This document shows, piece by piece, positions 36,320 through 48,600 of a DNA stretch of 64,000 nt; within the stretch, counting starts at the first letter, position 1; every line of letters starts with the position of its first letter. Origin of the DNA: Trichosphaerium sp. ATCC 40318 (lineage: Eukaryota > Discosea > Flabellinia > Trichosidae). Made by a program: the position numbers and the translations under genes. The notes below the pieces were generated by a model that saw only the letters and a program-made list of their open reading frames with translations, had not been told where the DNA came from and searched no databases. The DNA is taken from contig JALMLS010000354.1 of NCBI GenBank assembly GCA_038496445.1, positions 496,001-560,000 of the forward strand, written 5' to 3'.

Positions 36320-38510
36320 ATGTTGGCTGCATTAAAGAATAGGAAAGCTTTGAAAAAGACTGCTCCGCCTAAAGATAAGACCAAAAGACCACCAAAGGAT
36401 GTAAAAGGTGTTTATTATTGGTTTAATAGCGTTGAAGGTGCTTTTGAACGTACGGTTTAACGTTTTAAATTGAATAAGACATTAACGGGTTTAGCAACAC
36501 AATGGACTGATCAAAAGGATCTCATGAACTCTTTATTCAGTAAGGAGGACGTTCGTTGCGTACTTGTTGACTTCTTCGCGTACAGCTGTACAAACTGTAT
36601 CAGAACTATCCCAGTACTCAAGTCATTGCATGAGAAGTACCATAAGCACGGTATGGATGTCTTTTGTATAAAATGTACTAAACCGCTCAAAAGGTCTACG
36701 TATCGTTGCATTCCATCGTCCAGAGTTCGCTTTTGAGCATGACGCGTTCAATATGGTTGATTTTATTAAACGGAGCAACATTGAGTATATGGTCGGCCTA
36801 GATAACGAAGATAAGGCCTGGAACGCTTGGGGGGTTCGTAGCTTTACAAAAAGCACCCAACACTGTCAGTCCTGATTTTTTTCTTTCCTTTTTTAGGTGG
36901 AGTTTTGGCCTCAACACTTTGTTGTGACTAGAGATGGTGACAATAAGTTAAAGATATCTTACTCTCATTTCGGAGACAGAAATCATCATAACCTTGAACA
37001 ACATATTGTCAATAACCTTCTCAAAGGTACAAAGGAATAGACAGGATAGTTTAGTTTTTTTTAAAAGTCACGTGATTTTGTTATTGATTGGTTGTAGGCG
37101 CAAATAACCCAAAAATAGCACCTATGAACCATGAAGTTTATTATGATGCTGAGATCTTTTTGGGTAAAGGTCATCGCGCAAAGAATACGTCCGCTTCTGG
37201 TAGTCACTGTGACGAGGGCGCTTGCAAAATTCAGACCAAAGGAAGTATTGGTTTCGAAGGCAAAATGGCAAAAAGGGATGACAAAAAGTAAGTTATTACT
37301 TTTGCTTTATTATGACTCAATTTACTTATATTCGTTGTAGAACATTTACTGTCTATGGAGCCGCTTGGTGTAAGTATTGTCGCACAGCTAAGCTACTATT
37401 AAAAGCGGTATGTTGAGAGTGTTAGTTTGAGGGAGCTGAATGTTTACTTAGCTTAATGTTTCGTTCGATTTTATTGATATGGATGCATTTGGTGGACCAA
37501 AAGCTGTTAGAAACTACTTAATTAACACCGAGAAGTCAATACCAGAAACGCATACAACAATTCCTGTCATTTTTAACGAGGTACATTCACAAACTGTCGA
37601 AAAAAAAAATTATAAACAATACTGTAGGGTAAGTTTATCGGCGGTTTTACGGATTTAGAAACTCTGTTGAGACAGAATGGTACTCTCAAGGACGACTCCG
37701 TTTTAGAAAAAGTGCAAAAACAAGTCAACGAGAGCCTTATAGAGTTCAATAAACCTAGAACTGCAGCAACTATAAAAGTTGATGATACATGTACGTAAAA
37801 AAAATTTCAGTTCAACTCTTTGTTCGATTTACTTACCCCCTTTGTTACAGCCATGTGGGATACAAATGATGAATGTATGATTGCTAAATGCGATAATGCA
37901 TCTTTCAATGTTCAATTCAACATGGAGTCCGATGGAGCCAATGTGACAATGTTCATTGTTGGTGAACCACCAAAGAAAAAAGAAACTTCTGAGGCTCATG
38001 AAGCTTTATACGCCAAACAAAAGCAAGGTGCCTCAAGTGTCATTTTTAATAATGATAATACAATTTCAATGGATGGAAGCCCATATGAGTGCAAGGGAAA
38101 TACCTTTGAGGCGAAAACTATCGTGTACGTTGCAATCGTGTTTTTTTCTTAATTTTTTTTATCTTATACTTGCACTCCTTGTTAGTTTGTTCAAGTCGAC
38201 TTTTACCTTCTACATTGCTGTATCATAACATATTGTTATAAAAAATCATATCTTTTAATTCTTTTTTTATCACCATTTGGTGAGAGGTTAACCGGAATCG
38301 GAATTTGAATTAAGGTTGATTTGTAGGTGTAAACAAAACGATGTTGATGATGTTAAAGTACCTTTAAGTTTCGCTGATAGACACTTTGTATACACATTCA
38401 AGAATAAGAATACATCTATCAAATCATGTGTAGGAGAGTGTAAGCTATACTTTGAGAGCGGATCAAGGATATATGTCGTATACCTCACATCTGAGCCTTA
38501 CACCAAATAA
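36320..38510 (+). CDS. Thioredoxin (DipZ C-terminal-like) - glutaredoxin fusion with extra C-terminal domain
   Basis: The ATG at 36320 opens a short lysine-rich exon (MLAALKNRKALKKTAPP). Exons at 36480-37030 form a TlpA/DipZ-type thioredoxin fold: LVDFFAYSCTNCIRTIPVLK with active-site CTNC, then VVAFHRPEFAFEHD, IEYMVGLDNEDKAWNAWGV and FWPQHFVVTRDGDN. Exons at 37340-37650 form a glutaredoxin: VYGAAWCKYCRTAKLLLKA (CKYC) and TIPVIFNEGKFIGGF. The exons continue in frame (splice near 37793/37852) into about 180 residues of unknown beta-rich domain ending VYLTSEPYTK at TAA 38508-38510. Such a three-part redox protein would exchange disulfides, perhaps taking electrons from glutathione. No signal peptide is evident, so the cytosol or nucleus is likely. 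Whether the last domain is a separate gene cannot be excluded. Confidence 0.7.
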
Positions 38511-39060
38511 AACACTATTTTTTTTTTGAAAAAAACAGAAAATTTTATCAACTCGCCTAGAATTGACTTTGTGCACTTACAAGCACTTTCTTATAGCTTT
38601 TCGTAACATATCATTCAACTACTACCTTGAGCCATTGCTGAAACAAGAACGTGCTCAAACAATTGTTCTACTCTACGTCCTGGAATCCATGGAATCATAT
38701 TTAATTTAAATATCCTTACAAAATTAGTTCAGTGGTTTCCGTAAAGTGTTACCTTTTCTCTAGTTACATTAATATTTACTACGAGATGTCACACTTTTCA
38801 AGCGCTTGGTTGGACTAGAAAAGACTGATAATACAAAGTCAGACACGATTGATCGAACAATGGCGAGTAGCAAACAATAAAGCCTACAATATTTTGTCTT
38901 TTTGTAAAACTGCTTTTTCGTTTTTCTTTCAACAACATTGCATATCACATGAGTGTCTAAAATGTAGGATAAGTTGGCTTGAGTGGCTACGCCAGAGCCA
39001 TGACAGACTGGGTGTCTTTCCTCGCAGAGCCCTTGACTGCATTGTCAATGCCAGTCCAAT
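38511..39060. other. Intergenic between converging genes, weak ORFs only
   Basis: Holds short open stretches, such as 27 codons on the minus strand at about 38625-38708 (MIPWIPGRRVEQLF) and a plus frame ending at 39064. None has clear splicing partners or a recognised domain. Confidence 0.35.
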
Positions 39061-39939
39061 CTAACGGAAAATACGAGATGCTCCATCGAGTGCTCTTACT
39101 CCCTCATCACTTACTGAGGTTTCCCAAAGATAAATAGTATGTACTCCAGCAAGTGTTTTAACTCCTTCATCTGTTACTGAAGTATAATTAAGATAAATAG
39201 CATGGACTCCAGCAAGTGCTTTGACACCTTCATCTGTTACTAAAGTATTACTAAGACCAATAGTATGAGCTCCAGCAAGTGCTTTGACTCCTTCGTCTGT
39301 TACTGAAGTATCATTAAGATAAATAGTATGGACTCCTGCAAGCGATTTGACACCTTCATCAGTTACTGGAGTGCCATTAATGTAAATAGTATGAACTCCA
39401 GCAAGTGCTTTGACACCTTTATCAGTTACTGAAACGTTACTAAGGTAAATATTATGAACTCCAGCAAGTGCTTTGACGCCTTCATCAGTTACTGGAGTAT
39501 GACTGATGTCTATAGTATGAGCTCCAGCAAGTGCTTTAACACCTTCATCAGTTACTGAAGTAGCATGAAGGAGAATAGTATGAACACCAGCAAGTGCTTT
39601 AACACCTTCATCAGTTATTCCTGACTTGAGATTAAGGTTAATTGCATGTGCACCAGCAAATTGCTTTACAATGCTGTCATCAACACGCCCAATTAAGACT
39701 ATGTTGGTGTTTTTCAAAATACCCACGTGTTGTCTAGCTTCTTTTGCTTGAGTTAATGTGCGAATCCTAATAGTATGGTACCCAATAATATCATGAACGA
39801 TAGAAGCAAGGAAATGACATGTTTGACAAGCTGCAAATCGTGATTTGGTTGTTTGACGCAATATATGAGCTAATATCTCTGTAGGTAGTTGAAACATTGT
39901 TGTACAAGTGGTATTGTCACACTTTGAGGCAGATAGCAT
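39061..39939 (-). CDS. F-box protein with nine near-identical leucine-rich repeats
   Basis: Single-exon gene, ATG at 39939, 292 codons. Residues about 17-50 are an F-box (FQLPTEILAHILRQTTKSRF, CHFLASIVHDIIG). From residue about 105 to the end run nine LRR units of 21 residues (63 nt), consensus VTDEGVKALAGVHTIYLNDTS, ending VSDEGVRALDGASRIFR. These are cysteine-poor, RNI/AMN1-like repeats that stack into a curved solenoid. In SCF ligases such LRRs bind the substrate. Variation sits mainly at the two or three positions after HTI, which would face the ligand, so the units look recently homogenised with diversified contact residues. A more divergent relative is at 50974-52461. Confidence 0.85.
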   Translation of the reverse strand: MLSASKCDNTTCTTMFQLPTEILAHILRQTTKSRFAACQTCHFLASIVHDIIGYHTIRIRTLTQAKEARQHVGILKNTNIVLIGRVDDSIVKQFAGAHAINLNLKSGITDEGVKALAGVHTILLHATSVTDEGVKALAGAHTIDISHTPVTDEGVKALAGVHNIYLSNVSVTDKGVKALAGVHTIYINGTPVTDEGVKSLAGVHTIYLNDTSVTDEGVKALAGAHTIGLSNTLVTDEGVKALAGVHAIYLNYTSVTDEGVKTLAGVHTIYLWETSVSDEGVRALDGASRIFR

Positions 39940-40490
39940 AATAACGTTGTATTTTAGACAAAAGAATGGAAATAATTACCAACACACGGTTCTTGCGATG
40001 TTCCAAATGAATAGAATACCAAATCTATCGCCAAAATGTTAGAAAAGTCGGAAATATTTATTTGGTTTTCAGAGAATGTTATCAAAATTACACGTGATGC
40101 AAACTGCCATGTCAGTGAATGTTGTACGAGTTTTCTATAGTTACACACGCTTTGCTTCACATGACAAACTTCCTAAATTGCTCTCTGTAGTTTATGACCA
40201 TCTTGATGATTAAGATGGCGTTTACAAGTGCTGCTATTGTCGTGTATACAGCAAGGCGCTGGTAGTGGGACATAGTGATATTCTTGAACTGTCTCCTTTC
40301 CATACGTTGGTGGGGGTCACTGCTGTTGAGAGATGGGTATAGTGTTGTTCAAGGGGTTCATAGTACGGTTCGAGAGCCAATGCATCAACTTCTAATAGCT
40401 TGCGAAGGATACTGTTCAGAAGGCTCGTGAGGTTCTGTATTATACGGTGTATCAAGTTGATACGTAATAGACAATAATTCTTTTTATTTA
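39940..40490. other. Intergenic, no supported gene
   Basis: Between the F-box/LRR start and the 3' end of the next minus-strand F-box gene. A minus frame at 40234-40455 has no ATG start or known motif. CACGTG at about 40092. Confidence 0.4.
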
Positions 40491-41796
40491 CTATTGAAAC
40501 TCAATTGGTGTTATTAATATCACTCCAATATCAGATAGTTTACCCAGTCTATGAGCAGCAGTGACTTTATGATGACCGTCTAATAAATACCTAGAAATAA
40601 AGAAATCAGAAGAACAGATAAAAGAGGAGCATCATCAGGTTCAGAAAAATCATTTCTTTGTTTTTGTTTATCTTACCTTAGTTTTCTGCCATTCTTATAG
40701 TCTCTTGTTTCGACACATATTGCTATAGGCTTGTACTGCAATGACTTTTTCTTTGAAAGTTTAGCAATATATTTTTTGACTATTCCCTCGTCTAAGAACT
40801 CTTGAAGCAAAACACAAGCATCTTCCCAATCATCATTTTGGTTTGGATCTTTTTTTTTAAAGTAAGTGATTTGTTTCTCAAGTTGTGTAGGAGTTAGTTA
40901 TTAGTACCTTCCTTTGTTAGGTGGAGAATTTTCCAACGACCTCTAGCAAATTGGGGATCATATTTTATACTATACTTACCAGGTTGAAACAAGTAAAGAA
41001 GAGGATTTAATTGTTCTTCAAGTGATAATCCAGGTATTAAAAGTCCTTGACTTAGCTGTCTTTCTATGACATCTAACTTGATGCTTATCTCGTATAGTTT
41101 CTCATGGTCAATAGTTCCCACACATGTGAAACATCTCAGTAGCGTTGTAGCATACCACCACGTTAAAATTTCCTGTGTGGAGAATCAATAAGAAAAAAGT
41201 TGGAAATCACTGTGCGAAAAAAAAAAAGAAGTAAAACACAACTGCACGTGTATCACCAAAAGACTGTTCAAATGTTTGAACTTACAGCCCTTTTGTGTTT
41301 TCTATGCGCGCATTCATATATCTTGTGTCATTTTGTTTTCAAAGCTGCACGTGTGATAACAACCCAAAGTTCTTTGAAAAAAAAAAAACTGTACCTTTTG
41401 GTTAAAGAGCAGCTGGTAGTTTTTTTTCCCCTTGAAAGAAAATACGCTATAACTATCTTCAGGTGATATAGTAATAGTCTCAGTCATATTTACTGGGTTT
41501 GCACAGTGTTTGAGAACACCTCGTAGTATTGTTTTGTAATTCCCAGTTTTTGTATTTTGGTGGCCAAAGAAACGCCTGTAGATATCTTTCCAAACAAAAG
41601 AAGTCGATAGAGCAATATTATTGTTTAATGCTTTACATGAACACCCAACCTTTTAATAAACCATTAATTACGCTAAATTAAACTAACGTACAGCGTAAAC
41701 AGTAGGGAAAACGCCGAAAAAGTCAGTTGAGTCTTGAGTATACTCCATAACTAAACTAAGCATCTCAGGAGGTAGATTACTCAGTGTTGTAGCCAT
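40491..41796 (-). CDS. F-box protein with ParB/Srx-like C-terminal motif
   Basis: ATG at 41796. The first exon gives MATTLSNLPPEMLSLVMEY; a second exon gives CSCKALNNNIALSTSFVWKD, together a normal F-box. Middle exons (about 41170-40910) are helical (YEISIKLDVIERQLSQGLLI, SLEEQLNPLLYLF) followed by YDPQFARGRWKILHLTKEG. The last exons (about 40840-40491) read ACVLLQEFLDEGIVKKYI, YKPIAICVETRDYKNG and YLLDGHHKVTAAHRLGKL, ending IEFQ at TAG 40491. The DGHHKvtAA segment resembles the nucleotide-binding loop of ParB/sulfiredoxin-fold proteins (DGHHR.aAa). Whether the fold is active is unknown. As an F-box protein it is probably an SCF adaptor. Exon joins were placed by frame and are approximate. 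Confidence 0.6.
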
Positions 41797-41808
41797 CTTT
41801 GGTTATAA

Positions 41809-42038
41809 ATGCATGAAATGAAAGGGTTTAAGCCAATAACGCAAAATCAACGATTTTCTACGCTTGCAACTGAAACAAAAGGCCTCTTTGAGCGATTAAA
41901 AGGTTTTCGCTGTGTTGAGTTTGCGTCTGAGAATACAGAGCAGTTGTTGGACAGAGTTGTCAGGTATATACTGGCTTTTATTTTAGAATACATTAATTTT
42001 TTTTTAGTCTTCCAACTGATTGGAGAGTGCACGTATAA
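41809..42038 (+). CDS. Possible small two-exon protein (about 60 residues)
   Basis: ATG at 41809 gives MHEMKGFKPITQNQRFSTLA and LFERLKGFRCVEFASENTEQ. A GTATAT...TTTAG intron (about 41963-42007) joins to SLPTDWRVHV and TAA at 42036-42038. The composition is protein-like and the splice keeps the frame. It overlaps the last codons of the minus-strand polycystin gene and starts 12 bases from the divergent F-box ATG, so it may not be real. Confidence 0.3.
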
Positions 42039-45000
42039 GTGCTTTGTGACCTTCAGGGTCATCACTAGAATCTGCTTCATCATCACTTAGGGCAGCATAT
42101 TCTATAAAAGAGAAGAAAAAAATGAGAAACAAAGGGCAAACGAGTAAAAAACATTTTACAATGTACGTACGAGGTAATCGTTTTAATTTGCGTTCTAATC
42201 TAGCAATAGCACCAAATAACATAGCAAAATTACCGCCTTCGCACTAAAGGAAAAAACCGGTTAGATGAAGACAGATAATGGTGACTCCTTTGTAAAGAAA
42301 AAAGTTTGTCAAACTAAAAAATTCCTTCTGAAAAAAAAACAAAAAGTGTCCAGTGCTTACATCTTCAGCGTGCTTTTTCATTACTTTTACAAGGTAGTGT
42401 TGGTAAAAGTCATCAAATGCATTATCTGGAATCAAGCCAGTTCTAGTTAAAACCCCATGTAAGCAAGAAAGAAACAAAAATTAATACATACTTTCTAACT
42501 TCTTCTTCTGTAAGTAGGTCCCACGCTTCAGGGTGAAGTTTAAGGAATTTCTTGACTTTGTGTTTCATTAGTTTGTTCTTTTTGCCTAATACTCATAAGC
42601 ATCAAAACAAAGACAACCAATAAACGTACGTAGAGCAGACTTGTCCTTCAGTTTTTTACCAACTTCTCTGCCATCCATAAACCATCTTCCATACATCCTC
42701 TTCATCTTAATCCATATTTTATGCGCCGTTTTCTTAGCTGATTCTGCAAGAGTTAATACTTCTCTTTTATGCAATTTTTCTCTATTCTTGTGATACGCAT
42801 CATTAACAATAGCAATAAACATGTTTGTCAAGATGAGGAAAATCAAGATACAGAAAGACATGTAGAACTACACAAAAGCATTAGTATTAGCCTTGGAAGG
42901 TTATTTGTATGATCATAAAGAGTTCGTACTAGAGGTGCAAGAACACGATTAGAAAGAACCATTTCATCATATTCTGCAAACTCGCCTAACATCATTTCAA
43001 AGCACGTGATAAAAGCTGTGATAAAGTTTCGGAAACCCTTTAATTAAGAAAAAATCAGAAACGAGCTAGGTTAATAAATAGAGAACGTACAGATACATCC
43101 GGACCAAAGAGGAGCATTCCTGAACCAACAAACGCCAGGAAGAGAACAAAGAAGAAAAATCCAAAGGCAACTAAATCAGGACCAGCCTATTTAAGAAAAA
43201 CAATCAGTTTTTTTGTCAAGCAACTTTTTTGGTCCAAAAAAAACTGTAAATCAAAACGTACATATTTAAGTGTAATCCACATAGACTGCATACGTTCATT
43301 CAGTTGAAAATACTTGAAAACAGATAAAGTAGAAACAAATATATTGAGAGAAGCAAATCCAAAGATAAGCGAGAACGAAAACCTTTGAAAAGTGTAAACT
43401 TCTTGCAATATTTACAAAAAATGTAAACAGTTTATTTGCCAAAGAAAACGTACCCAAGCTCTTCCATGATAGTAAAATCACGTCCTTGACTTAAATCAAC
43501 TATATTATTAGTGAAACTAGTGAGCTGCGATACGAACACGCAGTACCAGGTACACAAGATAAGGTACAACTAAACAAACTTGTAAGATTTTTTCATCCAA
43601 ACGAAAGAGTATGCAACGTACTACACAACTCACTACTGACACTGAGTTCCATATAGGATCAACAAACCACTTTAATATACCTCGTCTAGGATTACGTGCT
43701 GCTTTTATCATCTACAATGAAGGGTATTAAGCACCTGTTGTTGAAGACAAAAAAACCAAAAGGCCGTACTTGGAAAACAAGATAAAATACTTGATAAATA
43801 AGACAGATAACAAAAACACACTCAAAAAAAGCTCGCACATAATCCTATAATACCATTAAATACTAAAACATAGAATTATATTTGTTACCGTGTTGGTGAG
43901 GTATAAATCAGCAGGAAAGCTACGCCATGCTGAACTTAGCTGAAAAGATCCTGTTGGATGCATTTCAATTGTCTAACAAAAACATGTCTTAGTTCAGTGA
44001 TACACTAATCAATACGTACAAAGAGAATCGTCATGAAAAGATTCAATCCTGGGTTGAAAACATTCAGAGTAATGAATAAAGCTCGTGTAGGCTCATCAAG
44101 CCATGCTTCACTCTCTAATTCTGCTATTTGTTTCTCAGCAACTTGTGGATTGTATTCAAGATCAACAACATAACCACCACTATTACTATGTTAACAAATT
44201 GTTTCTCTTTCATTCACTATCACAATGGTACCTTGTATATGTTGTATCAAATCCCCATACTTGTGGGGAACCTGTTTCTTCGTATTTGTACTTCGTTGGA
44301 TCACCTTCTGGGCCAAAAGGAGCTCTTTGATTCGCACCACTTGTCCAACTACAAAAAGAAACTGTGTTTTAGTACACCGAACTGCGTTTACTTAACATAC
44401 GTTGAGAAACAGCCTCCTGATACAAGATCGTTTAGAGGAGGTGGTATGTCACAAGATGAATCCTTGACACGTAATTGACGCATTCTAACAGAACCAAGAA
44501 GCCTATTATACTGCAGAATAAAAACTAAAGAAGAAAGTCATTATCAAGTTTTATCATTTTTTTTGCGAACACTGGTACCTTCTTCAGTTAACGAAAGCGA
44601 GCTGATTGCGCTTAACAAAGGTCCCCTAAGAAACTACAGATACAATAATAAGTACTTGCAACATAAAGCAAACTTCAAAATGCAAAAAGTTCGTTTGTTG
44701 TTGCTCCAAAAAAAAAAATACGCACCTGCCACAACTCTTCCATTGATCCTATATCATGAAATGTCTTTTGGACGTGTGTAAATTCGGGCGCGTACTCTAC
44801 GAGCACGTTAATAATCGTCAAAAAAAAAAGATACGGCTAGTTTTGGTATAATTCGCGTATAGGAGTACAATGAACGCCAACGAGGCGCGTTTGTCACAAA
44901 ACAAAAAATGTACCTTCAAACAAAAAAACATCTTCTAGGGATGCCTTCATGAAGTAGCTTGATGTCACTCGACGCATCATAAACACTAATACAGTTTTGT

Positions 45001-45446
45001 GAGTGACTCCGACGGAGTAACATATGTGTAAAGATTGTATCGATAGATACATCGCCACTGTGTTTGCAATGTACAGCTCCCAACCCCAATTCAGGGATAA
45101 TTGACAATAAAGTAATATAAAGCGTACCAACGACCAGAAACATAGTAACGAACATCAAGAAAAGCAAAAAATCGCGAAACAACTTCATCTTTTTGTTTTT
45201 GATTTTAGCCTTGCGTACATGGCTAGTCACTGTATGAAATCCATTACTATTATCATTACTATCAAGCCAAGCAGCTTCTGGAGCAAAATCATCTTTGTAA
45301 GACGTAAACCGCTCAATACGAGCTGGCTCTTGCGTAAAAGTTACAGAACGGTCTGTTTCGATGCCATTTTCCGTTTGGGTTGGATGATCTGTTTCTTCCA
45401 CCACTTCAATGTCCGCCACAGAGCCTGCACTGTATTCGTCCGTCAT
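42004..45446 (-). CDS. Polycystin-2-like (TRPP) cation channel
   Basis: ATG at 45446 with an acidic N-terminus, then the first membrane helix (LFRDFLLFLMFVTMFLVVGT). The large extracellular polycystin domain follows in exons between about 45080 and 44000 (LEDVFLFEG, TFHDIGSMEELWQ, YNRLLGSVRMRQLRVKDSSC, and a HKYGD segment). Helices S2-S5 occupy about 43900-43090. The pore region lies at about 43030-42960 (GFRNFITAFITCFEMMLGEFA) and S6 at about 42860-42790 (FCILIFLILTNMFIAIVNDAY), ending with the conserved FxAIVNDAY. The C-terminal tail is helical and acidic (DDEADSSDDPEG) and stops at TAA 42004. TRPP channels conduct Ca2+ and other cations in plasma, ER or contractile-vacuole membranes and cilia. 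About fourteen short introns. Confidence 0.85.
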
Positions 45447-45656
45447 GGACCTTCCACACTGCCGTTTGTGAACAAATCAGGTTGTACTTAATTAACGTTA
45501 CCATTTCTTAACTTGTGAGGTCTAGTTAGCACCCTAAAACACGCGAATTGTAGTACAATTAAAACTACATTACTTGGAGGTATAAGTGCCTAAAAACGTA
45601 CAGAAAATAGCGAAAATTTTAAAAAGTGCGGAAGTGTCTTCAAAACCCGATGCGGT
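45447..45656. promoter_or_regulatory. Bidirectional promoter region, polycystin / F-box gene
   Basis: Only 210 bases separate the divergent ATGs at 45446 (minus) and 45657 (plus); no ORF inside. Confidence 0.4.
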
Positions 45657-48600
45657 ATGTCCTCCACGCCCAGTAACACCGGAGAGAAGCGAAAGAGTGT
45701 AATAACAGATGATCACCCGTCAAAAAGACAAAAGCTCGAGGATTCTAGCGAAACAAAACCTAAAGCGATAAAAACAGATCAAATGGATGTTGATGCCACC
45801 GAAAGTGTCCCTGAACAGGTTATCGCGCCAAAACAAGACTCAGATTTAATAGAAACGACAAAAGAAGAGGTACATGCACCCACAGCGCCAACGACGCGAG
45901 AAACAGATTCTGAGAAAACAGCAATGGCATCTTTCAACATACTTGAACTTCCAGACGTACCACTACTCCACCTACTTTCGTTATGTTCATTCGCATCAGC
46001 AGTGCGGTACGTTTTTTTAATGCTACGGCGAGAAAAGTACTAATTTGCTTTTTATTCAGTTTGGGAGTAACATGTACACGCTTCAAACAGTTGTACCCGG
46101 CTCGTAAGTTATTTGATAAACTAGCCGAAGAGCTAGGTGAGTACGCCAACAGCAACGAATCCGGAAAGAAACATTTGGCACTGAATCGTTTGGGCGACAT
46201 TGAGAAGCTTATATACGCAAAGTTACGTCAAGGTTTAGCACAATCGTTTGAACCGGTAGAATTCAAGCGTATGAGGTATGAGATATATTTTAACGACTAT
46301 TTTATGTTATAACGCCTGTTTAACACGCTTAATAGTAAAGAAGCAAAAGAGGAGGCTCCTGGTTTAGCTTCAAAGTTGCACTATCTCCAATACGAACCTT
46401 TCACAACTTTTGAGAATTATGGTCTTTATTGTATGCTACAAGTTAATGTTCCTGGTTTTGGAGGTATGTACTTGCGGTTGTACTAAAACGAGACTTGCAA
46501 AACAATTTTGTTACGATTTTTATTTTCACGTCACCAAACATTGTTTTTTTTGGATTCTATACGTCTATTACAACATAAAAACGATTGTGAGACTAAGGAG
46601 AAAACTGTTACTAATCTGCAAAAACTGCACTCTTTGTTGGACGAAAAATAACGAAAATTTCACGAAATGTACCTCTTTACGCATAAGAAAATGCTTATAA
46701 AACTGCTGTTAGACTATTAGGAGAAAACTGAATTTTTTGGCTTAAATCACAATTGCCTTTCGTTTTCTTTGCCTTTGTAACTATTTTAATAGATCTATAT
46801 ATAAAGCAGAGGTTTATTTGGGGGTATAATAACAGAGAGGAGACGTTTGAACACATTTATCATTTACTTTTTTTCACAAACGGTAAGCAAAACAAAAACT
46901 ACGTTAAACGCATTTTTATGAGTTAAAACCACGCTTTCCCCTTTATCACCCAGAATTTTAATAATATTTCGATACTACAAACAAATACCCTCAGTACGCT
47001 TTTGGAGACACTACTACGACTGAACATCAATTTTGGTTTTAAACTCATGAATTTTATGCGATTTTCCACGCGAAACGTACAAAAAACTGATGTAGGCGTC
47101 ACACTCGCTCTTACTATTTGTTATTAGACGCTAAACTCGCTGAGAAGCTTAGTATACCACGAGCTGAAGCACATATTGCATTGTATTATTCTGATTATCG
47201 TGCCAACAAGCATAGAGCAATATCACCATATTATGACGAAGAGGTACAAAGAAAAAGCGGGATACACGCCATTTCATTTCAGTTTTCTTGAAAAAGTTTT
47301 TTAAACTATTGTCGCTTTTTACAAGCTTTTCCTTTGACTGTGGTAGTAACAACCGCTTGGGTTTGGTTGTAACACATTCGAATTGCTTACTCACTGTAAA
47401 ATTAGTTATTTTCGCGTGTGTCCACGGCCTTAGGATACAAGTGGTCTTCTACAGACACTACAATATTTTTCATGATTGCAGGAGGTACATGTGATTGGTA
47501 GGTTTGTTAAAAATGCTAAAAAGATGTGATTTTAGGTGCTTACTTTATGGCTGAGCGTTTTTGGGCTGAAACTCGACCTAAGGGTATGTTTAAAAGATAT
47601 TTAAACGAACGGAAAATTTACGTGATACATAACGTGATTTTTAGTTTTGTGTTTTTGCTAGTGACCCGTACTAACGCAGTTATAAGGCTTATTTGGCAAT
47701 GAGAATTCAAGAAGGACCAAGAGTTTAACAACTGAACAAGCGATGGGTAAATACTACTTTTTGGCTGGGATTGTACAAAATGACGTCCGAGAGTATTTCG
47801 ACGCCCTAGTACCAACTGATGCGTGCGTTTTACTAGTTTTTTTTTGTGATCCCAAGTAACCCTTTTTGTAGAGTTGATTTTTCCTTAACGCTAGTGGATT
47901 TTGTCATTGATGCTGTAACGCGAGCTACAACAAAGGTGTGATACCCCTCTACTTCGTAAAATCTTTTTTTATTATTTGTAAACTTGTTGCTTTTTGATTT
48001 GTACGAGAGCCGCTCTGAAGTATCTTAGAAAACAAGCACCAGTGAAATGACAAACGTGATCTTTGAATCTTCGGAAGAGATCGCGGCTTCTTGGGGTATG
48101 ACCGACAAGGGAAGAGATTGGATCAAGTCTGTACGTGATCACTACTTTATAGTGGCGTTTGAGGCTCACCGGTCTAACTCGCAAAAAAGGATAACGTAGT
48201 TGCAGTTTTGAAGAGCGTCAAAGAGCTTAGCTCTCGTTGTACGGTAGTGGACGCTGGTGAGTTATCCAATTCAGCAGAGTATGAGTCCAGGTAAACAACA
48301 TCCAAAACACATTAATTGTTAGCTAACTCCACGTATAGTTTTGTATTAGATGTACCAGGCATATCAAAGCGTTTAGTATTTACAATTAGTGGCGCTGAAG
48401 CGTTCAGGTATCATACTGACGATGAGCCTTTTCACTTTGGCGTTTATTGTAACAAAACAGATGATACAGGTGCGTGTGGTGTTTTTTGGTGAATAGCACT
48501 TTTTTTCCTTTCACGTTCTTTTCTCTTACGTGTTCTAGAACTTAATAAAAAGCTCAACATGGTTTCTAGTGATATATCAGAAACAATTTTTTACGCTGGA

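Noticed and set aside
40234-40455. Minus-strand ORF of 73 codons
   Set aside because: Starts with TTG, has no motif, and lies in the 3' flank of the F-box gene.
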